Assembly (NCBI GenBank): GCA_014773175.1
Contig: VXCM01000709.1
Coordinates: 164,177-228,176 of the forward strand
Source: Lucifuga dentata
Taxonomy: Eukaryota; Chordata; Actinopteri; Ophidiiformes; Bythitidae
Direction of reading: 5' to 3'
DNA: 64,000 nt
The translations under genes and the position numbers were made by a program. Each line of letters begins with the position of its first letter. The stretch's first letter is position 1. Below the pieces are notes generated by a model, which saw nothing but the letters and a program-made list of their open reading frames with translations, was not told the DNA's origin and ran no database searches. Positions 38,315 to 55,500 of this stretch are shown piece after piece.

Positions 38315-39171
38315 ACTAGCATACATGATTTCCAGGAATATATTAGTGGTTTGTATTACATTTTCTGTCAGTGTCATACATGTGGATTCAATGATTTAAT
38401 TGCAGATCTTAATTTGCACATAGCACTTATTGCATCATTCCTTAAAGGTCTGCAGGACAAAGACACTATTAAATATTCTAAGTATTTTTTCTTCTGTAAC
38501 CTATATTTGTCACAAATATCATTTGACCCATTTTCATCTTATCAATTCAGATGACATACGCAGACGTACAGCATGGTCATTTGAGGCTGCAGGTTCACTT
38601 TCATATTGTTTCAAAGTCCATTGAAATGTTGCAACAACATATCCCAGCTTTAGCTACTGAAAGGACTGGAAAGGAATTATCGGGGTAAGGATTTAATAAT
38701 TATAGACTCAGTGGGTGATATACTCTGTATATAGTGAGTGACATTTTCTGACAAAACAGCCACAAATGTACCAAAAATAAATTATAATTTAAAAAGTTTA
38801 GCCTTGTTAGCCTGTAGATAAGTTTAATATCAGCCTAGAGATCAGTTAATGATTACCATGAAATTCTGACTTTTATATTTCGATGTGATGTGATTCTCCA
38901 AAAACAGTTATAATGACACTGTAAGACTATTGTAACAACTACTGTATATTTCAGGAAAATTAATTCATTAAAATTATGTTTGACTTGATAATTGGTGGTC
39001 ATGAAATAAAATAAAGCCTTATACAATATATAATAGGTTATATACAGTATAGTCATATGAATATATTATATACATATATACTCATGATGATATTTTTATT
39101 ACAACCTATCAAATTCACAGTTTTGATTTGGAACTGAACTAAACTTTTGGTTTTTTTTTTATATATTGCAG
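37511..39171. other. Between lmbr1l and dnajc22 (head-to-head)
   Basis: AT-rich sequence with a T run of about 38 at 38276-38313 and no clear coding exon. A splice acceptor (TATATTGCAG) ends at 39171, so a dnajc22 5' UTR exon should lie somewhere to its left, but its donor was not identified. Confidence 0.4.
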
Positions 39172-39226
39172 GTAGAAGGATGTTTAGTACTCAGCAATGC
39201 ATGGGTTGATCCACTGAAGTTAAAGG

Positions 39227-40509
39227 ATGGTAAAAAGTGTCATTGTGGCCTATGCCTTATGGGCAGTAGGTGGAATTCTGGGCCTGCACCATATATACTT
39301 AGGAAGAGACAGTCATGCTCTACTATGGATGCTAACCCTGGGAGGATTCGGGTTTGGCTGGGTCAGAGAGGTTGTACGTATTCCTTCTTATGTTGGTGAG
39401 GCCAATCAAGAGGCAGAAGGAGAGAAGAAAAGACATCCCATCCTTCCACCTGTAAGCCCAGTCAGATTTGTTGGGCAGGTATGTGTGGGGATTTACTTTG
39501 GGACTGTGGCTCTGATAGGGTTGAACTCCCTCAGTTTCTTCTACTTGATCGTTCTGCCTTTATGTGTGGGTGCAGGGGTACACCTGGTATCCAATGTTGG
39601 CCAGCAGACCTCCAATCTTCACAAAACTCTGACTGCCTGTCTTCTAACCTCTCCTATATTTTACGGCAGCACCCTATCACCTCTGCCTATTAGCCTGGCT
39701 GCCAGTATAACTGCTGCACAGCACCGCAAGCTCAAACCTCCACAGCCTCCTGGGAGGACACAGAAACTAGGTGAGAGGATCTCACATTCTTCAGCATCCA
39801 AAGGCTAAATATTGCTGTCACAATAAGAAAACCCAATCTGAATTCCTTTTACACAATTATAACAGCTGTTTGAATTTGTTTTATTATGTCTAACAAATGT
39901 ACATTATTTTCTGTCTCATGTCCAGGTCCACGACTTTACAGGCTAGGTTTAGCTTGGCTGGCCTTCACCACTCCACTTGGTTACTGTATTTTCCATAACA
40001 CTACAGCCACCCTGTACTACCTGTCTGACTGTGTAGCAGCACTGCTGGATATTTTTTGGTTCCTGCCTTGGCTCAGAAATGTGCTGGAGTACATTCTTTT
40101 AATGCCATATCGAATCTTGTGTGCCCTGTCGGGAGCCGGATACTATGAAGAAGCTTGGAGAAAAGTACTGGAGATACTGCTCAAAGAGTACACTGTGAGA
40201 GAAAAAGAGGCATTGCAGGTGATCATTCTCTCTAAAAATGCTACACATCTGTATTTTCACAAGACTCAAAACATGAATGTGGTATAGTCAACTGTAAATT
40301 GTGCCTGTTGTGCATCTATGTTTATGTTGCAGGTGTTGTCCTTGAATGAGGGGGCCTCTCTTGAAGAAGTCACTTGCAGCTATAGGGAATTGGTCAAGAA
40401 ATGGCACCCAGACCACAACCCCAGCAAAGATGCTGAGACAATGTTTATAAAGATCAATGAAGCTTATGAACTCATATTACGGCGGCACAAGCCCTATCGA
40501 TTCAAGTAG
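39227..40509 (+). CDS. dnajc22: DnaJ (Hsp40) homolog subfamily C member 22 (3 coding exons, 337 aa)
   Basis: Membrane-anchored J-domain co-chaperone, ortholog of human DNAJC22 and of Drosophila Wurst. Exons 39227-39770, 39926-40218 and 40333-40509, in phase; human length is about 341. The start ATG gives MVKSVIVAYALWAVGG, matching the human N-terminus. An N-terminal TM2-like block (GLHHIYLGRDSHALLWMLTL) opens a multipass region of roughly six to seven hydrophobic segments, with VGIYFG, LLTSPIFYG and LPISLAASITA. The J domain is at the C-terminus (about 275-337), with helix II/III residues and the HPD motif at 304-306, which activates Hsp70 ATPase. An upstream acceptor at 39171 shows an untranslated 5' exon. 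An intron-retaining frame runs past 39770 and is not used. Confidence 0.95.
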
Positions 40510-40743
40510 TTGCCCCTTGTAAAATGTGGATGTGGCAGGGATGTGGCACTCTTGAGTGTTTGCTTTTCCTGTCATGATTTATGTACTAGTATTAATGAAT
40601 CATAAATCATAGGGGTTACATTGTTTTGAAATTATAACCTATAATAAGCATGCTTCTACTTGCTGTAATTAAGACAAACACTTCACATACCTAACTGACT
40701 ACTACTCAGAATACGTTCTCAAGACAAGATAAAATAGCTGTTT

Positions 40744-40758
40744 GCTGCCACCTTGTGG
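40744..40758 (-). promoter_or_regulatory. CTCF-like motif (minus orientation)
   Basis: The minus strand reads CCACAAGGTGGCAGC, one mismatch from the CTCF core. It lies between dnajc22 and ikzf4. Confidence 0.4.
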
Positions 40759-40769
40759 TTCTGTACAGA

Positions 40770-40948
40770 AATAAAATAACCATAAAGTCTTTCATGAAAA
40801 CAATTTCACTTATTTTGAGTGTCTTCTTGCTTGCTATTAACCACTGAGCAACAGCAATAATGCGTCATGTATCCTATACTGTCTACCATGATTAATAATA
40901 GATTGTTAAATGTCCTGTATGTCATTCGGCTTCAATAAAGACAATAAA
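40770..40948 (+). terminator. Candidate dnajc22 poly(A) signals
   Basis: AATAAA occurs at 40770-40775, 40934-40939 and 40943-40948, all downstream of the dnajc22 stop. Which is used cannot be told from sequence. Confidence 0.4.
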
Positions 40949-41199
40949 CTAACATACTGACAGACGTAAAATAAACCGCCTTGTCTGCAATAATCTAGTG
41001 TTTCTGGGTGATGCCTTGATAGCCATGTCCAAATTTACAAATGAGAGTTTTATTAATTTCAGTGGGCTTAGTAGCCCGCATAAACAGGTATTAATGCGCA
41101 GTGGACTATTGCCTGGTGTTGAGGTCTAGTTCAGTCATATATTTCATATTTTGCTCACATGTACCCACAGTTGATATGTATCGATGCATTCGACAATCA

Positions 41200-42050
41200 C
41201 TGAATCAAGAGCTCTGGTGTACAGTTGTTCGGTCTGTATCCCAGCATGGGCCCGGAAGTTGTTTGGGATTCCCAGGTAAAAAAAAAAAAAAAAAAAAAAN
41301 AAAAAAAAAAAAGAAAAAAAAAATCCCGGAGATGCTGTCGTCGCCTGGGAAAACAAACAGCTATCCAGACAATTAAAAAGGAAAACACTGATCGGTGACC
41401 AGGTAAGGAAGAGGCTTTTTGATTCAATCGCGGCGCCCGTAAGACCATTGATCGGTATAAATTTGGAAGTACGGCGTGGTTTTAAGGAGTTGGTGAGGTG
41501 AATGCCATTTGTCGTGTGGTCGGGTGCCATAGCAACGGCTCATGAGAAACACTGTAAAGCCCAGGCCGGTTTGACGTGCTCGATGTTGGATGACAGCTGC
41601 GTTATAAGGGCAATTTAGATTCTAGCAACTCTTGCAACAAATTACCGTCATGTCGCGCTGCTGTCTCGATCGTCCATGAGGTGGATTTGGTCACGGCGGA
41701 CCGTGTCCACCGAGCAAGTAGCCGTGTAAATGTGAAGGATGATATTTTATGGGAAATGAACATTGGGTGTATTGTTGCACCACATTATCGCCCATCTCGG
41801 GCAGCGAGGTTTGTCAGGCGAGGGTCGGCTTTCGGTGCGCGTCCCTTTTTTTTTTTTTTTTTTTTTTTTTCCCATCTTTGTGACCTGGTGTGACTGGCGC
41901 GTCTCCCGGCTGCATCCGCGCCTGTTGCTCCCCAAGCGCGGCCAATGCCTGTGTATTAATTTTCCCTGCGAAGTGTTGTCCCCGCCTCCTCCGCGCTCCA
42001 TCCACGCTCTTTCCCGTTGCCACCCATTTGAGCAGAAGGTGTAATATTGC
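41200..42050 (+). promoter_or_regulatory. CpG-rich block, candidate ikzf4 promoter and first exon
   Basis: CG-rich stretches such as TGACTGGCGCGTCTCCCGGC and CAAGCGCGGCCAATG stand out from AT-rich flanks, about 1 kb upstream of the ikzf4 start-codon exon. The block includes a poly-A run with N at 41300. No donor could be assigned, so exon structure here is unknown. Confidence 0.4.
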
Positions 42051-42934
42051 ATTTTGGGTCTATGTCTTATTTCTATTTTATGTATGTATTAATTTATTTA
42101 TTTTTTTTAGCGTGAAATGAAATACAGCATCACTGTAAATTAAAATCAACATAAAGCTGGAAATACTAACGCACGTGCATCTAATGTCCTTATGTCTATA
42201 AATGCTGTAATTGCACCCAGTGTTGAAATTCGCATTCGTCTGCTAACGTTTTGTGACATATTTAATGCGACCTTTTGTAAATTTCAGTGAATGCACAAAG
42301 TGGACAAAATAACATGAACAACTAATGCAGTGCAGTAGCCCTGGAACGAGCTAGGTACAAGCTGCGAATTAGCTGTAGCTATAAATGATATGATATGTGG
42401 CATTAGTTTATTCTGATAAGCTATGCTCATATATAAGTCCCTATTTAAATGCATTTATTCTTTAAATAATAAAAACAAATGTGACCTAAGCTTTAAAGTG
42501 TGTGGAAAAAGGTGATGCTTAAATTATATGTGATTTTTGTTAGTTTTGTGGTACTATTGTAAGGCGTTCCTGCTATTTTGTCCACCCCCTGTACTTTTAA
42601 CTCCTCCTTTAACACCCTTAACCATTACAGCTTAAAGATCTTGTATTCATTTGCTGGTCACAGGGCAGAAGAATCTACACAATACCACAAAACCTAGACG
42701 AATCCAATTACAAAGAACACTTTAGCTGATTACTCTTTCACAGCCTTCTACAAGTTCTAAATATAGATTCTGTACAACTAGCACTGAAATAATGGTGAGA
42801 TACTATTTTGATGTTATACTAAGATTTGAAAAATCTTATTATCTTCTAAGGTATTGTTCATTACAAATTGGGAGTAAAGTAAATTCCCCAACCAAATTAT
42901 TAAAATAATTTTTTTGTAGGCATCTGGTGAGAGA

Positions 42935-46268
<3,334 letters not shown>

Positions 46269-48538
46269 GAACAGGGGTAAGGTTGGGGAGAGAGAGAGAG
46301 ATGGGGTGGCTGCTCCTCTCTGAAGCTGTGGGCTCATGTTTGTTCTGCACCAGGTCAATTGTTTTAAATCGCTAGTGTAAGTTAAAAGATTTATGGTTTT
46401 AATGTGAGAATATCAATCGAACTACAACGGGTGTGAGTGACGAAACGTTTCACCACATTCTTCAAAGTTTAGCGGAGGCAAACTACATTCTAGAATTGAT
46501 TGCACTCCCATTTCAAATCACCTGGCAAAACGTCTGGTTTTGCTTCAAAAGTGCCTTTTTGGGGGGATATCATCTAACAAAAATCATGGGAGGGGAGGAC
46601 TTGGTGCTCAAAAATTTTGACTAGCCATCTTTTCTGAAGTGACTTAGTTAGCACTTTGAGAGGTCATGTGCACAGGTCATGGTATGTTTTAAGAATGCAC
46701 TAAGAGCTTTGTTTTCGTGGCTAAGGAGGGTATTTTTGGTGTAGTGTGTCAGGTAAGCTTAATATGCACTGAGAGTTTTGTGCCTCTGGGTTTAGGAAGA
46801 GCTTTTGTCATAGATGAAGCACAGAACTGGATTGCCTTAACTCCTATAGCAGTACTCTGTGTTAGGAATACATACTGTTTACAGCATGGTTTAAAGTGTA
46901 TGAATTCACCTCAGTAGGGAGAATATTTGCAGCTACACAGTGGGAAAACTATCAGGACAAAGCAAAATCATGAAGGAAATGAACTTGAAAGTATTCACCT
47001 TAGGGTGAATTGAGCACGCAGGGCTCAGGAGTAAAATAGATTGTTGGATTTTAAAGTGAGCCTTAGAATACTGGTGCAGATCAGACCATGACCCATGTAG
47101 AGTAAGAGTCTGACTGAGATGGCCCAGGGCACTATGCCTGTAGAGGATTGCACTTCCCTGCTTATATATGAACATTTTTGCTAAAGGACTTGATGGCTTT
47201 ACAGTTTTCTGTGATTGTTCTATTGCACTGACGAATAAATACTCAATTAATAATTGATCATCTAATTTGCAACACCGGCGTGTTTAGTAAAGCCCGCCTT
47301 CTACAGAATCCCACAGTGTTGCACTGGTCCTGCGGTCTACACCCAAGTTTGCTGCAGTGTGTGACTGTGTGTGAGTCACTCGCAGAGAATAAACTAAGAT
47401 GATTCTTTTTTTGCGGTTTTTCCACTCAGCGATTGAGGCTGAGGTTTTAAAGAATTTGCATAAATCTAAAAGTAAATCATTAACAAAATGATTTGAAATC
47501 TGTTCAGTTATCACTTGTGATTATCTATTTAGTGTTGTTTGTTACAGCCTTGGTGTATTTAATCAGCTATATTCCAAATCTTCTCCAGCATATTCCTCAA
47601 GTCCATGAAATGTTACCTCCTGCTTCTTTACAGCACCCAAATACCTTATTGCTACAGTACGGTGAGTTCTAGCTGATAATGTTACTGTTGGGAATGTGAA
47701 TGAGACCAAACTCAGTATTTTAACTTGTTATTGTGGGTTTGCTGCTTCATAGTTTAACTTGATTTCCTTTGATTGCAAAAATGCACTTGAAACCATTTGA
47801 AAAACATACTCTAAAAATGCACTTGGTTTGATACGTAGAGAAATGTGTGTGAATGGAAAATAGCATGTGTGCTTGCCATTTTCTGCTTTACCTGAATTGT
47901 GAATTATTTTTGAAAAGTGAAGTAATTTCAAGAAGTGAAAATGAGGCATGGGTTTTTGTCTCCTTGTGTGAACTTTCAATGTTCTACAATATTTTGTGAA
48001 TGATGTAACATGACAAAACACTTTACCTCAAAGTTAAACATGTACAACTGCCTCATTACTTCAAAGTCATGTTGCTTTCCAAGATGTAATTGCAGTTACA
48101 AACACGTGCTCAATATTCTCAAAACTTTTTACTGTCAATAAAGTCAAGTTTATTGTAAAAGTGATTTCCCCTCGTTTGATCATGATGGTATATCCAACTC
48201 TTTGTGCTCATATCTCACTTAAAATGCAGAAGCAGAGGAATTTTTCATCTCCCTACTTTGAGAATGCTAACAAATAAATTTATAAATGCTAAATAAATTC
48301 TGTCTAAAATACTTCTTGACTATAGATAGACAAGAAGTATTTCTTGAGCCAAGTACAAAGATAAAACAAACTTGAGTTTTCTCATGTGTTTTCTCGGTAA
48401 CAATAAAATTTAGAAATTCTACAATATATAGGTTTGTAGGGGCTAAGGAGAGAAGATAATAAACTGAGCAGAAACTGTTATTTATCCATGTTTATCAATG
48501 TTGAGAAACTACAAAAAAATGTCACTTAACATTTATAG

Positions 48539-48946
48539 TTAAAGGACCATACTGGCCATTTTACATGTTTGAGCCAAATATATTAAATTTTCATATATGT
48601 TACGTTACTGACAACCATTTCCCAAAGGATAAAACCGTTTTTCAGCTTTCCTGATATTTTGCAAAATTTCATAATATTCAAGCACTACACTCACCTTAAA
48701 AATCGATGTTTCTCCTAATAATAGTTATGCAGCTAAATTTTTTTCATTTGGGACTATATTCCCTGGTGGAGACATATATTCACTCCATGCTTCTTATTGC
48801 ACTTAAATGCTAAAATTACGTAACTTCAAAAAAAAACAAACAAAAAAAAAAAAACCTGAATACAGGTCTTGTTCATGATGATGGATTGCCTATCCCAAGG
48901 ATATTTCAAGTATCAGCAAGTTGATTTTAATAGCGTACCAGAGGTA

Positions 48947-48982
<36 letters not shown>

Positions 48983-49088
48983 CACCGTTCCAGTAGTTTG
49001 CTTTGGGAAATGATTGTCAGTAATATTACGTGTATGAAAATTGAATATATTAGCCTCAAACATGATGATCACCAGTATGGTTCTTTAA
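48539..49088. mobile_element. MITE copy 2, TTAA termini
   Basis: Ends TTAAAGGACCATACTGGC and CCAGTATGGTTCTTTAA, inverse complements of one another. Inner arms include TTACTGACAACCATTTCCC on the left against GGGAAATGATTGTCAGTAA on the right. The central part has an A-rich and a T-rich run. Confidence 0.8.
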
Positions 49089-49400
49089 GTGGTAAAAAGG
49101 GATTTGCACCAGTCCCTGATAGTTGTTCATTTATGCAGCTTATTGATATTTTGAGATAATACAAAACTAGTATTCTTGCTATTGGTCAGTACCTGTATGT
49201 TCAATTAATAATGAGAGAAAATGAATATAGAGGTACATCATGTTTCTACACTAAATGCACAGAGAACAGGAACATGTAAAGTACTTTCAGCAAATACTCC
49301 GGTGTTTCTCATTGTCATATTACAAATGATGCACAAATGATGTGCTTAACTTATACACATAATATATATTTAGTCATTTAGGCCTATTAACCATAAAAGC

Positions 49401-49457
<57 letters not shown>

Positions 49458-49480
49458 TTATTCATTAATTTCCCATACAN

Positions 49481-49525
<45 letters not shown>

Positions 49526-49547
49526 TTATTCATTAATTTCCCATACA
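49401..49547. repeat. (TAA)n microsatellite duplicated around N49480
   Basis: A 67-base block of AAT units plus TTATTCATTAATTTCCC occurs at 49413-49479 and again at 49481-49547. This is the assembly-overlap pattern. Confidence 0.85.
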
Positions 49548-51864
49548 TCATTTCACAATAATGCTGTGTGCTCAATGATCAATATTACCATTATTAATTA
49601 AGCATCATTATAAAGTAATGTGAAATATTAATGAGAGATCATACACAAAGTTAAAACATACTGTGTGCAAAATATTTGTACGCCCCTTTGCACAGCATGT
49701 TGTGCTACAAAATGTTTTGAAATGAGTCATTTTTTTCCCTGAGACCTACAAAATGTTTCTGCTTGGGTAGTGCAAGTAAACTTTTAAGTTAGGAAAATTA
49801 AATGAATGGTAGACAGAATGTTCCACAACAGGTACACGCCTTGTTTCATCACAGCTTAAGATTCAATTTAAAATATCTGTAAAATATTTAATTTCTTATA
49901 ATTCAGGTTGTAGCTACAGATTTTTGAACATTGGTGACATTTCAAAATTTTACTAATTCAAGCTGCTAATAAATCTCAGAGAAATTATGAAGAATGATTG
50001 CAAATTGTGAATGTGAGTTTGATGGGTGGTTTGGGAATTCACATCTTTGTGTTTTAAATAAAAACATTAATACATAAATAACACTGATTCTAAGTTTTGT
50101 CTTAAATTTGACTGGAGCTTAAAACATTCATTAGTGGCCCTCATATTCAAGAGCATGTTCACATTCTTTTTTAACAATTTAAATCCATATTACACCTAGA
50201 ACCACCAAGACTATGGTTTTTATGTTGTTTTTTTTTTAACTAAAAAAAAAGCCTAATTATAAAATTAAAGCTAGATATTATTCAAAACCTGTAGGTACAA
50301 AATAATAGAGATCTGATCAGCATAAACATAAAAAAAAAGTGTTGGTCAGATATTCAGGGGCATAATGAAATTTAGTTTGATTTTCTTTACTTTTACATCC
50401 TCATAAAATAATAAAAATCTTCAACACTGAAGGAGTTAATCTTATTTTATCTTCACCTGACCTTTTGGCTTATGTGACAGACCTTGTTTCACATCATGTT
50501 AGACTTGAGTTTTTGGTTTGCTGCAATGGAAAAATCTGCCTTTGATGTCTCAGTGTGCAGCTGAAGGTGAACATAAATTACACAATGAAAAACTAAAATA
50601 ATCTCTACAGGTGCAAATATATCTGCAAATATATAACTAGTCAGTGTGTCGGACTGAATTAGTTAAAGATGAAATTTTTTTGTAAACATTCAGGTGTGCT
50701 TCTTAATCATTTTTGCTTTGAGACACAAGTGTCAAAGAGGAGTTACTTGTTTTTGTAATTTCATGGTGATGTCCACTTTCCTCCTTCATTTTCCACTGGC
50801 CATTCCCAACCTGTTCACCAGCTGTCACCTCAGAATTACCCCACTTCAGCTTGATCACCTGACTACCTCACCTGTCCCAAATTCCCCTCATCTGCTCCCT
50901 GCTTATACCACCCACTTTCCCTCAGTTTTTGTAGCCCTGCTCAAATGTTGCAGCATTTCCTGCCTGTGTTTTTTGTGACCATTTCCTGTAGGTTTTGATG
51001 ATGGATTTTCTCCTTTAGCCCTTTTTGGATTTGTCTGCCTCGTCTGCCAGCCGCTCTGTTATCTACTAAGCCAGGCCTTTGACAAACTCCTTTATCTTAC
51101 CTCTTTTTGGATTTGTTTGCCTTTGCTCTGGTACGCCTGCTGAGATCCAGTAACGATTGTTCACACTTTGACCTGATGGTTCCAGCTTGTGGGTGTGTAT
51201 AATCACAGCTATTACATTTACCATCCCCTTGTGTGCAATTTTGAGTATTTTAAGTTTTTTCCAAATTCAAAGAGAAATTGAAGAGCCACTCTTTTCATAT
51301 TTTTAGTTTCCCTAGAATATATGGAGTAAAAAAGTGTAACATTTTGAAAAAAAAGAAGAAAAAAAAAAAGCCAAAGAGCAAACACATTAAGGCTAGACAG
51401 TATTCTGAGAAATTCATAACTCTGATTACATGTGCAGTTCAGAAACACTTCAGAGTACACACACCGCTCATGATTTACTTTATTTATACCTTTGGTGTTA
51501 AGATCCCATGGGTTTGCCATTTTTATTTATTATTCTGCTGAGAAACAATTCACTGCAGACATTATGGGCTTTCACTCATTTATGGCTAATCTGAGGATTT
51601 GGCACATGAGCACTTGTGGCATGTGTTCTGACGAAATAATCTGCTTTCAGTCCCTTTGTGATTTTGTTAATTTTTGCTGTGAATTTACAGTTTGAAACAC
51701 TATGATTTTAAAAATTTCCCATCAAAGGGCAGTATTGGTATTGTTGCTTATTTACTACAAATAAACTAATGGCAACGACTTTCTTACAAACTGTACGTAA
51801 GAATTGAGTGAACTTTTCATCTTAATTTTTGGTCAGAAATTGTTGAAAGAATGTGTGTCTGTGT

Positions 51865-51866
51865 GG

Positions 51867-51899
<33 letters not shown>

Positions 51900-51922
51900 C
51901 ATTCGTTCATTTACACGGGCTN

Positions 51923-51957
<35 letters not shown>

Positions 51958-51979
51958 CATTCGTTCATTTACACGGGCT
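51865..51979. repeat. (GT)n microsatellite duplicated around N51922
   Basis: A 57-base GT run with GCGCGCGCATTCGTTCATTT is present on both sides of the N. This is the assembly-overlap pattern. Confidence 0.85.
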
Positions 51980-52469
51980 GCATTCCATTTACACGTGCTG
52001 CGCTGTAGTCTGGCTCACTGAAGTGAAATGGAACGCAGCCATAATCCGCGTCTTATTTTATGTCGTTTAGCTTCAACGTTTAGCTGTAAGATTAGCGCCC
52101 CCATCGGGATGTTAATTAATGTGATGATTCAAGGCTCCAAACCAATAAGATAATTGTATTTAGCAGACAGTTAACATCGTTTTAAGACGGATTACCGATA
52201 CTACTTAATTAATTGCAGTATATCTGTCTTCGTTTAAACCTATTCTGATAAGCTTTTAGCTAACTTGATAACATTACATCTACAGCCATTTTAACCCATA
52301 ATGGTTTTCATCAAAACTAAAAGGCGTTCTTTTTCCCCAAATGTAGCCTTATACGTTCAAAGTTGCCTCCATGTCGTTCTCATTCTCAGTAATTTACAGG
52401 TTAATAACTATTAATTTAGTGTGGCATATGTGATATAGGTGGTATAAAATTTGTAATGTGAGATTTACT

Positions 52470-52484
52470 CCACTAGATGGCAGC
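52470..52484 (+). promoter_or_regulatory. CTCF-like motif (plus orientation)
   Basis: CCACTAGATGGCAGC matches the CTCF core CCASYAGRKGGCRS at every position. A second, weaker motif in the same orientation follows 91 bases on. Confidence 0.5.
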
Positions 52485-52560
52485 ATTGTATAATGTCCAA
52501 GTCTACATTATTCTTCAACATGGAGATGAGGAATTAAAAGTGTGTTTCAAACCTCAGTAG

Positions 52561-52575
52561 TCATTAGGTGGCGCT
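52561..52575 (+). promoter_or_regulatory. Weaker CTCF-like motif (plus orientation)
   Basis: TCATTAGGTGGCGCT matches the YAGRKGGCRS half fully, with two mismatches in the first four bases. Confidence 0.35.
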
Positions 52576-55500
52576 TGAGTCACACGTCACACACCACAAG
52601 AAGATTCAGTTCATATTCTAACTGAAGTAAAGGGAAATTAAGGTAGAAACTGAGATAAGGCTGTTTATTAGTCAAATGTTTTGGATTAAACTAGAACTTA
52701 TTCATTGAACACATCACCAGCTGGTGTAAAACAATGGAAAACAATCCTGACAGCTATTTTAGATCATTTTGGACAGCTGCACTATTGGTTGCTGCAATTA
52801 GAGGTGAAATAGTTTATCCATCAAACCTGTGTATGTAGGTGAAACCAGTGTAGGATAAGATCTATTTCATCTATGTGTTGTCTGATGGCAGGTCAGGGAA
52901 TCAATTACATGATAAATCTATCACCAATCAATGTCTACAAACACAAGTGTGATTAAAAACTCCTCATCCTAGCCTGACAGAAACAATAATCCAATCATGT
53001 CTCCTACCCAGTATTTATTTATTTTTATTCATTTCTTCTCCAGGCATCAGTAGAGGATACCAGCTGCTGTGTTAATTGAGATGATCTCAAGAGGCTGAAA
53101 CACATCATACCTAAGAGATACACATCATGAACATACTCCAGAACACTGTGGGGAAAACACAGGTAGAAACTCACACATACCTTCAGACTTGTGTAATGTA
53201 TGGACAGAATAGTGTACAATTCACCTAACATGCTTCAATCTTCCATCCTAGGATCCTTCCTAAACTACCTCTCCTACTCATCCTCTGAAAATTGAAAAAG
53301 CTGTAATCAAATAAAGGCAAGTTACAAAGTTCCTGTTTGACAAATATATAGCCAGCAGCTTATCAAAATCTGGACAGTTATTCTGTCAAGCTCATTCCTA
53401 ACAAATCTGTTTGTCCTTTAGATGATTCATAACTCCTGCCAGAAAGAAATGTCTCACAGCTTGTCTTTTAGCAAAATTGCTCACTGCAGCTGTGCTCTGT
53501 AAGGCTACAACATACAAGTTGAATTAACCAGTGCACTCATTCTGCTAAGTAGTGTCATAGCCTTTGCAAATATACAAAACATGATTTTCCTTTTTCAAGT
53601 AAATGTTACCTAAAGACACACTCACGTGCATTGCTCTTTTCACATTTCTCTTTTGCAAGACAAACGCTGAGGATTTAATGTCTCTCAGCATTTGTTTTTG
53701 AAGCCCAAATGATGACATTTATAGAGTTGTTTTGATGACTTCACTTTAGCACTTTGGCGATTGCTCATGTCAATACCGTGCAGCATTTAATGTCTTTAAA
53801 TTAGACACATTTGTACACAAACTCGCAGCACAATTTAGTTTCTCCAACCCACATATTAATGTCACACGATATTCATTTAAGGGTCAGAAGAAGAAGCTTT
53901 TTAGGATGCAAAAAAAGTATTGAAAGCCTGCTGGCATGGTTTGTAGGATAGTTCTGGTTCTGGAAGTGATTATAGCCTTCAAAGCTTGGGTGAGTATTTT
54001 GCAGAAACACAAGAGTGGGTGGGAGAGACATTGTGTATACTGTGAGTGTGAGTGTTAGAGAAAGAAAATGTGTGTTTGAGAGGTGGAGAAGGAGGGGCTA
54101 GACCGGGGCGGTTCTGTTATGCAAGGTTCTCAGTATGCATGTAGATTGGAAGATGTGTGGCTCCTGTGGTTGGCTGTCCCCTGTGTCACTGCCTTTAAAA
54201 ACAGTTGCCAACAGAAATGTCTTCTTTACGGGCTTCAGCGGCCAAATGCGGGGAAAATGGATCGAGCTGGAGAAGGAAAGATGTAGAGGTGCATGCATTC
54301 GCCTCATGGACACACGTGCATGTGAGCTCTCATGCATAAACATGCACTCTCACACAATTTGTGGGCAGGGAACCCCATAATGCTGAAGTAAGTCGTAAAT
54401 CATTCATCTCCAAGTCGGTATGCAACTGCCACACACACATAGACAACACACAGTTACACACAGGGGAAGTATGAGGCCCACTACGTCATGTCACACTAAG
54501 TCGCTATGAATGAGCATAAGGATTCCAGAGGTGCCACATTAAGGGGACACATATGCAGGACATGTTAGGGGGAATAGTTCTGTGTAAGTGTGCAGTTGTG
54601 AACCAGCACACGGGATGCCAGTGTGTGTGACTGTGAACGTGGGTAGCAGTGTGTGTGTGCAATCTGGACAGCGACTGACACAGGAATGTGTCATAGTTCC
54701 TGCAAGCCACTCGGCTCCTAAACTGCAGCAAATAAACATTCCTGCGCTGCTGTGTCAATGCTGAACCCTCGCCCACTGTCACTGTAAAAACACAGCTTGT
54801 AATTAAAACCAAAAACTGAACATTTCTCCTTTTGTTTCCAATAACAGTATTTACTAGAGTAGAGATAATGGCTCCGTGCTGTTAAGACACTTTGCAGTGG
54901 AGATTGAATGTTCTGCGTTAATGTCAACGTAGGCCATCATTTTTATTGGTTAAGTGCAATGCAGGTCAGTTTGACTCGGCGTGTTTGGTACGACTGTATA
55001 ATGCAGCCCAATACAATAACCCTGCAATAAGCGTAGAATGTCGAGAGATTCAACTCTATGGTACTTTTTTGAGCTCATGTTAGCAGTGTTGTACTGAGAC
55101 GTGTTTCTAATATTCTCTCCCTCTTGTGTATGTAAAGGGAGATGAACACAACATCAGAAACACATTTCAGTCCAGTTGCAATGTTGCCAACTAAATACAC
55201 CCTAAAAATGACCACAGAGTCGAATCAAGAGAACCAACATAATCTCAACAAAGACTATTGCACAGTTGTTGTATTACATTGAATTCAATTGTACAGGTTA
55301 ATATACTATACATAAGCATTATTCGTTTATCTAACATTAGTTTGGAGACATAAAAGTGTTGACATTAGGTATGTCTAGACGGACGTTGTTGTGATTTATC
55401 AGTCTAGTCTGGCTGAGTAAATAAATGCAGACTTCATCCCTGCTGACAAGTGAAATGACACACAGGTTTGTGTTGTGTCACTTGGATTCCATCGTAGCTT

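Noticed and set aside
39166..39399. Alternative frame overlapping dnajc22 exon 1
   Set aside because: Wrong frame; the frame from 39227 matches DNAJC22 from the first residue.
49401..49547. CRISPR-like or satellite array
   Set aside because: Simple TAA repeats doubled by an assembly join; no spacer structure.
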